64,000 nt of DNA from positions 744,001 through 808,000 of the forward strand of contig JAWKLF010000001.1 in assembly GCA_041392835.1 (NCBI GenBank), read 5' to 3'. Shown in pieces: positions 25,753-34,099 of the stretch; the first letter of the stretch is position 1, and each line of letters begins with the position of its first letter. The notes beneath the pieces are model-generated. The model worked only from the letters and a program-made list of their open reading frames with translations. It made no database searches and was not told where the DNA came from. The DNA comes from OLB11 sp041392835 (GTDB lineage: Bacteria > Bacteroidota > Bacteroidia > Chitinophagales > Chitinophagaceae). Both the position numbers and the translations under genes were made by a program.

Positions 25753-27621
25753 TTATTGGATAGGTAAGTATATCTGTATAAGGGTGCCTTTGGCATTGTT
25801 ATTTTCGTCTTGAAGGTCTATGATTTCGACCATGTTTAAGTTTCCTTTTTCGTTTGATAGTTTTTTTAGGCGGTCTATAGTTATGTCTATACCTTTTGAT
25901 TTATGTTTTTTAATCTGACTATTGAGAGCAGCACTTTTAGCACGTCCAATACCATTGTCTTGGATGGTACATAATATGGTATTGTCATAATTAGCAAGGG
26001 GTGTAAAGGAAATTTTTAGTTTTCCAAGACCATCTTCTTTTGGAAGTAATCCGTGCCAAATAGCATTTTCAATAAAGGGTTGCAATACCATAGACGGAAT
26101 TTGCAAATCACCACTTTGAAATTCTTCATGCATATGTATTTCGTATTCAAACTGATTAGAGAATCGCATTAATTCTAAGTGAATATAGAGCTTAAGCATT
26201 TCGACTTCTTCGGTTATTGGAATATAATTTTGTTGCGAAGCATCTAATATTTTTCGCATCAAGGTGGCAAAGTTGGCTAAATATGTACTTGCTTTTTTGG
26301 ATTCATTTTTAATAATATAATTGCGAATAGAATTTAGAGAGTTAAATAAAAAGTGAGGATTCATTTGTGACCTCAAAGATCGAATCTCCATTTCGGCTAG
26401 CTGTTTTTTAAGTTCCAATTCTGTTTTTTGTTCCTCAAGTAGCAAGGCTTTTTTAGTTTGTCTATTATTTCTTATAATTAAAAAAATAGATAAAGCAGCT
26501 AATAATAAAGCAAAACCAGTGGCAAAGAGGAGCCAGTTTTTTTCGTTTAGTTTTTTGAGTTGTGTTTTATGAATTTCCTTAAGTTTTAGGTTTTCTTTTT
26601 CTTTTAATTGGGTTTCATATTTGGTTTGTACATAGGCTATATGAGCTAAGTTTTTGTCGCTCAATACAGAGTCGCTAAGTAGTTTTTGTCGTTTTAGATA
26701 ATACGTACTGGAATCATAGGCTGCATGTTGTTCCCAAAAATTGGCAATAAGTTGATACACATCTACTTCTTCTGGTTTATTGCGAAGGTCTTTGCTGGCT
26801 TGCAAAGCCAAATGAAAATTTTGTAAAGCTTCATTGGGTTTATTTAATTTGTTTAGACACTCGGCTTTAGCTTTTTTGCTGAGAATTAGCAAAAAAAGTT
26901 CGTTGGTAGATAGAGCTATAGAATCGGCTATAGATATATGTTGTAAGGCTTTTTCATTTTGCTGTTGAGAACTATAGTATTTTCCAAAATCGGTTTCGAG
27001 TTGTGCATAGATTACAGGGTCTTCCGATTTGAGTGCTAGTTCAAAACCTTGATCCCAATATTTTTTAGCATCCTTATATTTATTTTGCAAAAAGTAAACT
27101 TGACCTATTTGCTCTAGATTGATGGCTTGCCCTCTGTATTCTTCTATTTTTTTATTTAATGCAAGTGCTTTATGCGAGTATTCTAAAACCTTAGTATAGT
27201 CTTTTAGTTTTAAATAATTATCACCTATGTTATTATACGAAATACTTAAGCCACGTATATATTTAATTTTTTCGGCATAGTGTATGGCTTGAAGATAATA
27301 ATCGGCACTGTTTTTAAAATTGCCTTCCATAGATTCTAATATGGCATAATTGATATTGGCAAGGCATTGGCCTTTTGTAAAGTTTACTTTATTAGAAATG
27401 TCTTCAGTTTCTTTGGCATAAAACCAAGCTTTTGAAGGCTCAATTTCTGAGTATCGATACGATAAACGATGCGTTATCATAGCCCTAAAGGTGTCCTGCT
27501 GTGGATGATTGGCAAGTACATGTTCTAGACTATCAATATAGGTGTTAGAAGCAATGCCGGCCTTAGTAGTTATACATAGTATGTATAGCAAAACAAGTTT
27601 TAGGCTGGTAGATGGTTTCAT
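25753..27621 (-). CDS. TPR-containing LytS/YehU-type sensor histidine kinase
   Basis: A 622-residue membrane kinase. It has a signal peptide (residues 1 to ~24) and TPR-type helices (~40-340, for example YNNIGDNYLKLKDYTKVLEY). A transmembrane segment spans ~363-383 (LLFATGFALLLAALSIFLII). The His_kinase domain has the phospho-acceptor in SQMNPHFLFNSLNSI, and the ATPase domain has VLQPFIENAIWHG, IQDNGIGRAKS and GIDITIDRLKKLS. Such kinases normally signal to a LytTR-type response regulator. None is encoded next to it in the window, so its partner must lie elsewhere. The periplasmic TPR part probably senses an envelope signal. Confidence 0.93.
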   Translation of the reverse strand: MKPSTSLKLVLLYILCITTKAGIASNTYIDSLEHVLANHPQQDTFRAMITHRLSYRYSEIEPSKAWFYAKETEDISNKVNFTKGQCLANINYAILESMEGNFKNSADYYLQAIHYAEKIKYIRGLSISYNNIGDNYLKLKDYTKVLEYSHKALALNKKIEEYRGQAINLEQIGQVYFLQNKYKDAKKYWDQGFELALKSEDPVIYAQLETDFGKYYSSQQQNEKALQHISIADSIALSTNELFLLILSKKAKAECLNKLNKPNEALQNFHLALQASKDLRNKPEEVDVYQLIANFWEQHAAYDSSTYYLKRQKLLSDSVLSDKNLAHIAYVQTKYETQLKEKENLKLKEIHKTQLKKLNEKNWLLFATGFALLLAALSIFLIIRNNRQTKKALLLEEQKTELELKKQLAEMEIRSLRSQMNPHFLFNSLNSIRNYIIKNESKKASTYLANFATLMRKILDASQQNYIPITEEVEMLKLYIHLELMRFSNQFEYEIHMHEEFQSGDLQIPSMVLQPFIENAIWHGLLPKEDGLGKLKISFTPLANYDNTILCTIQDNGIGRAKSAALNSQIKKHKSKGIDITIDRLKKLSNEKGNLNMVEIIDLQDENNNAKGTLIQIYLPIQ

Positions 27622-27676
27622 GATACTGACAAAAGTAAATCATGTTTTTATATAAGCGTGAAGGGTATGTGCTTAT

Positions 27677-28309
27677 TTATAAATCTTTGAATTCGTAAAT
27701 GGGGTCTATTTTAGAGTCGGCCGACATTTCAATGAGTTGTTTGATAAGGCCATCGTGTAAATCATATACCCAACCATGTATCTCGGGTCTTTGCTCATGT
27801 TTCCAACACTTTTGAATAATAGAGGTTTTAGATAAGTTCAAAACTTGCTCTTGAATATTGAGTTCAATCAATTTATTCAATCTTTTTTTCTCGTCGTCTT
27901 CTGCATTTATTTCATCTCTATGTATACGATACACATCTTTGATATTGCGAACCCATTTGTTTATGATGCCAAAATTATTGTTTGACATAGCTGCTTGTAC
28001 GCCACCACATCCGTAATGTCCACAGATAATGATATGTTTTACTTTTAAATAATTGACAGCATATTCTAATACAGATAATAAATTTAAATCGGTATGTATA
28101 ACCATGTTGGCTATATTTCTATGTATAAAAATTTCGCCAGGCAAAGTGCCCGTAATTTCATTGGGAGGCACTCTACTATCGCTACAGCCTATCCATAAAA
28201 AGTCAGGTCGTTGAATTTTTTCTAAGTCTATAAAAAAGTTGGGATTCTTTTTTTTAATTTCTTCTGCCCATTGTATGTTATTGTTTAACAGTTGTTTGAA
28301 TTCACTCAT
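27677..28309 (-). CDS. Beta-class carbonic anhydrase
   Basis: A 210-residue cytosolic beta-carbonic anhydrase that interconverts CO2 and bicarbonate. Zinc ligands are seen in WIGCSDSRVPPNEI (Cys, and the Asp-Arg dyad) and IICGHYGCGGVQAA (His and Cys). PGEIFIHRNIANMV and the C-terminal HGWVYDLHDGLI also fit. It lies 14 nt after the SulP transporter gene on the same strand. The pair suggests bicarbonate supply, but the transporter gene is frameshifted here (see next entry). Complete and probably functional. Confidence 0.95.
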   Translation of the reverse strand: MSEFKQLLNNNIQWAEEIKKKNPNFFIDLEKIQRPDFLWIGCSDSRVPPNEITGTLPGEIFIHRNIANMVIHTDLNLLSVLEYAVNYLKVKHIIICGHYGCGGVQAAMSNNNFGIINKWVRNIKDVYRIHRDEINAEDDEKKRLNKLIELNIQEQVLNLSKTSIIQKCWKHEQRPEIHGWVYDLHDGLIKQLIEMSADSKIDPIYEFKDL

Positions 28310-28323
28310 AGTTTTTTAGATTT

Positions 28324-29915
28324 TTAAGTATTGAAATAGTTGATATTCATAGTATCCTTCACGTGTTTTAAGGAGTTTTCAATCTTATAGCTTTCTCTAA
28401 AGCCTTTAAGTTGTACTTGAATATGTTTAGATTTACTACCGTCGTGTTCAAATTCTTTTATCAATTCAAGCACATCTTCATCTATATAAAAAGAGTCAGA
28501 AGCATTGATGATAACAACTGCATGTTGAGGTAAATTTTGCAAGGTTTGTTTTATAGCAGCTTTATTCAAAAAGGTAACTTCTTGTGCCAATTTTATTTCG
28601 ATGGCTTCGCCATCTTTATGCTCATTCTTATTAAATGAATACGCAATTTTGCTATTGGTATAAAGTATAAATAAAATACTGATGCTCAAACCTATCATGA
28701 TGCCTACCAATAGATTGGTAAAAACAATGGCTAAAAAAGTAATGATAAAAGGGATAAATTGATTAATACCCTTTTGCCATTGATGTTTAAATTTTTCTGC
28801 AGAGGCAAGCTTATAGCCTACCATGATTAAGATACTCGCTAAAGCGGCTAATGGAATTTTATTGAGTATCGTTGGAATCAGCAAAACGGCTATCAATAAA
28901 AAAATACCATGAGCTATTGCGGCTATTTTGGTTTTGCCACCAGAGTCAACATTGGCAGTTGTACGCACTACTACAGATGTAAGTGGTAAACCTCCAAGCA
29001 AACCCGATAGCATATTGCCTACACCCTGTGCTTTGAGCTCTACATTACTTTTAGTAAAACGTTTATAAGGATCCATTTTATCTGCTGCTTCTATACACAA
29101 TAGGGTTTCTATACTACCGCGATGGTTAAACCCGTACTCCAAACTGGCAAAGAAAAAATAACAGAGAAATCCGGTACTTTTTGTTGACTGATAAATTCTT
29201 GAATAGAATTGGCTATAGGAATATTTACCAAATGCTCACTACTAATAGCCATATCGGGTATAAAGGCATTAAAAAACAAGTTCATACAAGTTCCCAATAT
29301 CACGACTACTAAACCACCGGGCAAAAATTTCATTTTTTTAAGCAAAGCACTTTTTTGAAAAAGTATCAATACGATAATACATACTATTGAAATTGTAAGC
29401 GCACCCATATGAGGATGCTGTATAGAATCCCAAATGGCTGTTAGTGTATTATGCCCAGTTTTAGGTTCTATAAAATCCATATCGCCCTCTACATCCAAAT
29501 CATAGCCTATGGCATGTGGTAATTGTTTTAAAATAATGATTACACCTATGGCTGCTAACATGCCCTCTATCACATTTGAAGGAAAATAATTAGAAATAAT
29601 GCCAGCTTTGAGAAAGCCAAATAATATTTGAAGTGCACCCGAAATAACAACTGCTACTAAAAAAGCTTCATAACTACCTAAAGAAGTTATAGCGGCCAAT
29701 ACTATAGCCGTTAGCCCTGCTGCAGGGCCCGATACACTGAGTTGAGAGTGGCTCAAAAATCCTACTACAATACCACCCACAACACCACTAATAATGCCAG
29801 CAAATAAGGGTGCGCCACTAGCCAAAGCAATGCCTAAACAGAGCGGAAGAGCCACCAAAAAAACAATTAGACCTGAAAGTATATCGCTTTTAAAATTGTT
29901 TTTGTATGAAAGCAT
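28324..29915 (-). pseudogene. SulP-family anion transporter, split by a frameshift
   Basis: Two overlapping minus-strand frames together make one SulP transporter of normal length (~530 residues). The first part (29915 to about 29109) runs from MLSYKNNFKSDILSGLIVFL, through the transmembrane core, to LPVWSTGLTIAVV and a stop. The second frame (from about 29142 to 28324) continues with SIETLLCIEAADKMDPYKR, SVVVRTTANVDSGGKTK and a C-terminal STAS-like domain (VVIINASDSFYIDEDV). Compared with the family pattern TIAVVASIETLL, a few nucleotides are missing between AVV and SIETL; 7 nt would explain it. The frame is open upstream of 29915, but that part is not family-like. SulP proteins beside carbonic anhydrase usually carry bicarbonate. 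Either a real mutation or a sequencing error. Confidence 0.85.
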
Positions 29916-30221
29916 AATATTATTGTTATCGTTCAAAATAAAGAATAAATTGCTATTTTTCAAAACAAAATTTCCTATACCATATAAGAACTTTTTGAAA
30001 ATACAAATCTCTAAAAACAAAATAGTTTTTTTAAAATATACGAAGCAATACTTTTTTAGCCCCAAACATAAAATTTAATTATTTTGGATTGCTGTGTATG
30101 CTAACTTCTTTTGTGTACAGTATCAATTTTTTATAGTTTGGCATTTATTACTATCAAATGGACAAATAAAAAGAGCTTCAACCAAGGTTGAAGCTCTTTT
30201 TATAAAAACGTAAAATTGAAT
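29916..30221. other. Intergenic region upstream of the SulP gene
   Basis: About 305 nt with no convincing gene. The SulP frame is open for 50 codons into this region, but the sequence is Lys/Phe/Asn-rich and not family-like. The only clear structure is the terminator hairpin near 30168-30201 belonging to the DUF1761 gene. Confidence 0.6.
30168..30201. terminator. Hairpin terminator after the DUF1761 gene
   Basis: A perfect inverted repeat, AAAAAGAGCTTCAACC paired with GGTTGAAGCTCTTTTT, with an AA loop. A run of A's on the left and T's on the right makes it usable on both strands. It lies 21 nt after the stop of the minus-strand gene at 30222. Confidence 0.85.
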
Positions 30222-30722
30222 TTATGCCCATTGGCATATGATACCCCCCATGATGGCCATAGAGATGACCCAATAGCCAACATTGATAGCAATATATTTA
30301 AAACCTTTTCTTTCAAATAGTGCATTCACTGCAATAATAGGTAGTCCTATAAATAAACCGCCTAATACGCCATGAAAAACGCCATGTTTAAAAGTTCTGA
30401 AATTGCTACCATATTTGCTATAAAAATCTTTAAAGAAAAGACTTGCTTCAGAATTAGGTGTATTGAAATCGGGTGTTTGAAGTACTGAAAACACACCCAT
30501 TTGATGTATCACCATAGGATATAAAGCAGTTGACAAAAAGAGGCCTAATACATAAGTTAGTCCAAATATTAAGGGCATGTTGGCGCCTTTTGCTTTTTCT
30601 TCAGTCATGCCTGATGCATTCATCCAAGCTGTGCCAAATATTTTTGGATTATACCACAAAAATCCAACTAGCAAGGGTACTAAGGCTGTTAGAAAGACAA
30701 TGTAAAAATTCATATTTTCCAT
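30222..30722 (-). CDS. DUF1761-type small membrane protein
   Basis: A 166-residue protein with four hydrophobic segments, including YIVFLTALVPLLVGFLWYNP at the N-terminus and VGYWVISMAIMGGIICQW at the C-terminus. The first segment followed by KIFGTAWMNASGMTEEKAKG matches the DUF1761 family, whose function is unknown. It would sit in the inner membrane. It lies 56 nt after ligA on the same strand and ends at a strong hairpin, so it is either the tail of that transcript or a separate unit. Confidence 0.8.
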   Translation of the reverse strand: MENMNFYIVFLTALVPLLVGFLWYNPKIFGTAWMNASGMTEEKAKGANMPLIFGLTYVLGLFLSTALYPMVIHQMGVFSVLQTPDFNTPNSEASLFFKDFYSKYGSNFRTFKHGVFHGVLGGLFIGLPIIAVNALFERKGFKYIAINVGYWVISMAIMGGIICQWA

Positions 30723-30778
30723 ATTAAATATTTTTTAGTTTGCACAAAATAAAAAAAGAAAACTACATGTTCAAACTT

Positions 30779-32863
30779 TTAATTTATTAATTTATAAAAT
30801 TCATCTTCTGTTAATATAGTTATAGTACCTAATTTTTTTGCCTTTTCTAATTTACTACCAGCATCAGTGCCTACAACAAGGTAATTTAATTTGGTGCTTA
30901 CACTACCCAAAATTGTACCTCCTTTTGCTTCGGCTAGGGCTTCTGCTTCGCTTCGTTTTACGCTCAATGTGCCTGTAAACAAAAAGGTTTTTCCTATAAG
31001 TGCACCACTTTGCAACGCATCTACTTTTTGCGTATTACTTAGTTGAACGCCACAGGCTTCCAAATTTTCTATTAGTTTTCTGTTGTTTTTGTTGGCAAAA
31101 AATGTTACAATAGATGCAGCTACTTTTTCGCCTACATCTTCTATATTCTTTAAATCTTCTATTGTTTTAGTATAGAGCTCGCTTAGGTGAGAAGCCGATC
31201 TGGCTAAGGCCTTAGCGGTGGTTTCGCCTACATAGCGAATGCCAAGCCCAAATAGTAGGCGGTGCAATGCTTGTGTTTTAGATTGTTCAATAGCTTTTTG
31301 TAAATTTTGCATCGACTTTTCTCCAAAGCCTTCTAAATTTTTTAACGTATCATAAGGTAAATGATAAATGTCGTCAATGTGTTTTAATACACCTTGTTCA
31401 TAGAATTTTTTTACGAGGCCTTCGCCCAATCCTCTTATATCCATTGCATTTTTGGAAGCAAAATGAATAATACGTTCTATAATTTGTGCTTCACATTCAA
31501 TATTATCACATCGCCATACAGCTTCTGTATCTGGTTTTGTTAAAGGTGTTTGGCATACAGGACATAGCCTTGGAAATACAATTATTTGTTCGTTTCCATT
31601 TCGCATTTCGGGATATGGTTTTACGATATTAGGTATCACATCGCCAGCTCGCTCTACAAGTATAGTATCGCCTACACGTAAATCTTTTTCTTTTATAATA
31701 TCTTCATTAAATAGCGATATGGAACTAATAGTAACTCCACCCACACTTACAGGTTCTATTTTGGCTACGGGGGTTACACTACCAGTGCGCCCTACTTGAA
31801 ATTCGATATGAAGAAGTTTGCTTGTGCCTTGTCTCGCTTTAAATTTATACGCTATGGCCCATCTTGGATGATGGCTCGTTTGGCCCACTTGTTCTTGAAT
31901 AGCTAAATCATTTACTTTGATAACCATGCCATCTATTTCATAGGGTAGTGTATCTCTTTGTTCTTCAAAAGTTTGAACATATTGTATCACATCTTCTATA
32001 GTATCAAAGGTTTTTGTATGTGCTAAGGATGTTTTGAACCCCAGTGTATCTAGTGCTTGCAACATAGCTAGATGTGTAGTAGGGATTTTTGAGGTGTTTG
32101 CACCTTGTGGTAAAACAAAACTTACATGATAAAGAAAGGCATCTAAATTTCGTTCGGCTACTTCGGTTGGATTTTTAATTCTCAAACTTCCACTTGCTGC
32201 ATTTCTGGCGTTGGCTAGTATATTTTCTCCTTTGGCTATTAATTTTTCATTGTATTCTTCAAACCTTTTTTTAGTCATCATTACTTCGCCTCTTATTTCT
32301 ATTTGTTGTATTCCAAAGTTATCTAAAGGTGCTTTGAGTGGTATGCTTCTTATTTGTTTGAGGTTGGTACTTATATCATCGCCTTCTATACCATTGCCAC
32401 GAGTGGCACCTCGAGTCATCAAATTGTTTTCGTAGATCAAAGAAATGCTGGCACCGTCAAACTTAGGTTCAACGCAATAAGTTAGATGCTCTTTTTCGCT
32501 AAGCTCTCTGCATTTTCGGTCCCAATCTAAAAGGTCTTCGGCATTATAACTATTTTCTAAACTTAGCATAGGCACTATATGTGCTACATTTTCAAAGGCC
32601 GTATTGAGACCCTTGGCTACACGCTGCGTAGGCGAATCGGGGCTAATGATTTGAGGATATTGTTCTTCTATCTTTTTTAGCTTTGCAAATAAAGTATCAT
32701 ATTCTACATCAGCTAGCTTCGGATTGTCTTTTACATAATACATATAATCTGCGTATTCTATTATGACACGCAGGTCGTTGACATCTTCAATGCTTATTTC
32801 TTTGTTCAAAAATAATTTGGCTTTTGAAAACAAATTTTCTTCTTGTGCTATTGAATACATCAT
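30779..32863 (-). CDS. ligA: NAD-dependent DNA ligase
   Basis: A 694-residue LigA that seals nicks in replication and repair. Order of domains: Ia NAD-binding region (YADYMYYVKDNPKLADVEYD), adenylation site with active Lys in YCVEPKFDGASISLIYE, OB fold, the Cys4 zinc finger (CPVCQTPLTKPD, then CDNIEC), helix-hairpin-helix repeats, and a C-terminal BRCT domain (LIGKTFLFTGTLSVKRSEAE to LNYLVVGTDAGSK). Length is standard. The start MMYSIAQEEN was kept because domain Ia follows directly. Its upstream neighbour region (32864-33189) is non-coding. Confidence 0.97.
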   Translation of the reverse strand: MMYSIAQEENLFSKAKLFLNKEISIEDVNDLRVIIEYADYMYYVKDNPKLADVEYDTLFAKLKKIEEQYPQIISPDSPTQRVAKGLNTAFENVAHIVPMLSLENSYNAEDLLDWDRKCRELSEKEHLTYCVEPKFDGASISLIYENNLMTRGATRGNGIEGDDISTNLKQIRSIPLKAPLDNFGIQQIEIRGEVMMTKKRFEEYNEKLIAKGENILANARNAASGSLRIKNPTEVAERNLDAFLYHVSFVLPQGANTSKIPTTHLAMLQALDTLGFKTSLAHTKTFDTIEDVIQYVQTFEEQRDTLPYEIDGMVIKVNDLAIQEQVGQTSHHPRWAIAYKFKARQGTSKLLHIEFQVGRTGSVTPVAKIEPVSVGGVTISSISLFNEDIIKEKDLRVGDTILVERAGDVIPNIVKPYPEMRNGNEQIIVFPRLCPVCQTPLTKPDTEAVWRCDNIECEAQIIERIIHFASKNAMDIRGLGEGLVKKFYEQGVLKHIDDIYHLPYDTLKNLEGFGEKSMQNLQKAIEQSKTQALHRLLFGLGIRYVGETTAKALARSASHLSELYTKTIEDLKNIEDVGEKVAASIVTFFANKNNRKLIENLEACGVQLSNTQKVDALQSGALIGKTFLFTGTLSVKRSEAEALAEAKGGTILGSVSTKLNYLVVGTDAGSKLEKAKKLGTITILTEDEFYKLIN

Positions 32864-33189
32864 CTTGTGATAGGTGCTATTTTTTTATGAAGGGATAAAA
32901 ATAAGCATGTTTTACTAAAATTATTTTATTAACCCAACTTATGCAATAGAAAGGACTGAAAGGATTGAATTTCTTAATTGTTTATGCCATTTTTGAATGT
33001 ATAATATATTTTAAACTATATAGTATGCACTAACTCATAGAGTCGAAAATTAACAATTGTTAAAGTTGATAGAATTATAGTATCATTTATCGCAAAAAAT
33101 AAAAAAAGTGAAAAATGAACTATTATATTTGAGTATTGATTAGATTTTTACAAAATTAATTTATTTGGTCCGTGAAGTTGGACGCTTTT
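32864..33189. other. Intergenic region with a 14-bp palindrome
   Basis: About 326 nt, AT-rich, no gene seen on either strand. The one clear feature is the perfect palindrome TTAACAATTGTTAA at 33050-33063. The region is upstream of ligA and downstream of the acyltransferase gene (both minus strand). A weak 4-bp hairpin at 33168-33183 is not a convincing terminator. Confidence 0.6.
33050..33063. promoter_or_regulatory. Perfect 14-bp palindrome, possible operator
   Basis: TTAACAATTGTTAA is fully self-complementary. It lies 187 nt upstream of the ligA start. A dimeric regulator could bind it, but such AT-rich palindromes also arise by chance. Confidence 0.3.
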
Positions 33190-34062
33190 TTAATTTTCCT
33201 TATTTTCAAAAGGATATGAGTGCTTCCACCTTCGATGAGACCAAACCCAATTCTCGGGCTGGCGCTTGATACTATCCTCCAGAAATCGCACATAGGTTTC
33301 TGTAATTTCACCATCTTTGGTTGATTGAGGATTATCAAACGCCAGTTTTAGTTTTATTTCGTAATAGCCTCTTTTTAGCTTTATAATTTCGCCAAAGTAA
33401 ACAATATTATTATATCGGCGGGCTAGCAATTCGGGAGCTTTAAAAAAGGCGGTTTCCTTATTCATAAATAAATGCCAAGAAGCTCTACGTGCAGAAGAAG
33501 GATTTTGGTCGGCGATAAATCCCCAAAGGGTTTCTTTCGATTGTATTTCTTGAGTTCTTTTCTGCATGTCTTGCACCGGAATAAGTCGAGTGCCACTTCG
33601 AGATCTGATTTTTAAAAACAACTTGTCAATAGCCTTATTTGATATGGGCATATATAATCCATTAAATCGTCTTGGGCTATGCCAATTGCAGACTACTGTT
33701 CCCCATTCCCAATTAAACTGATGCGACAGAAACCCTTGTCCATTTCTGTTTTGTTTACTCATTTCATCAAAAATGTCCCAGTTTACAGTTATACGTTTAT
33801 CCAAATCGGCTTGTGTAATAGTCATCAGTTTGATAGTTTCTACTATACTATCGCACAAATTGTGATAATACGCAGTCATAATTTTTTTTATTTCTTTTTC
33901 ACTATAATCAGGAAAAGCTTGTTGCATATTGGTTTTTACTATTTGAACCCTGTATTTTGCAACTTTATAAATTAAAAAATATAAAAAATCGGCTATTTTA
34001 TATAAAACCCCAAAGGGTAATAGTGAAAAAATAAATAATACGCCATAAATAATTTGATACAT
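33190..34062 (-). CDS. Lysophospholipid / lipid A late acyltransferase family protein
   Basis: A 290-residue member of the LpxL/HtrB acyltransferase family, which adds acyl chains to the lipid A precursor (or, in some Bacteroidota, to other lipids). It has an N-terminal membrane helix (GVLFIFSLLPFGVLYKIADF) and the catalytic HX4E motif in LSHQFNWEWG. The second conserved block is GFIADQNPSSARRA, followed by the end block WVWSHRRWKHSYP. The gene is divergent from the YwqK-repeat gene, with 37 nt between them. Which acyl step it performs cannot be read from sequence. Confidence 0.9.
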   Translation of the reverse strand: MYQIIYGVLFIFSLLPFGVLYKIADFLYFLIYKVAKYRVQIVKTNMQQAFPDYSEKEIKKIMTAYYHNLCDSIVETIKLMTITQADLDKRITVNWDIFDEMSKQNRNGQGFLSHQFNWEWGTVVCNWHSPRRFNGLYMPISNKAIDKLFLKIRSRSGTRLIPVQDMQKRTQEIQSKETLWGFIADQNPSSARRASWHLFMNKETAFFKAPELLARRYNNIVYFGEIIKLKRGYYEIKLKLAFDNPQSTKDGEITETYVRFLEDSIKRQPENWVWSHRRWKHSYPFENKEN

Positions 34063-34099
34063 AAAAAAAAGTAAATTTAGCCTTTATAAATATACATAC

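Noticed and set aside
29916..30066. Upstream extension of the SulP frame as part of the protein
   Set aside because: The additional 50 codons before the ATG at 29915 are not family-like; SulP proteins normally begin close to the KSDILSGLIVFL segment.
33168..33189. Terminator hairpin after the acyltransferase gene
   Set aside because: The stem is only 4 bp (GTCC/GGAC) with an 8-nt loop; too weak to call.
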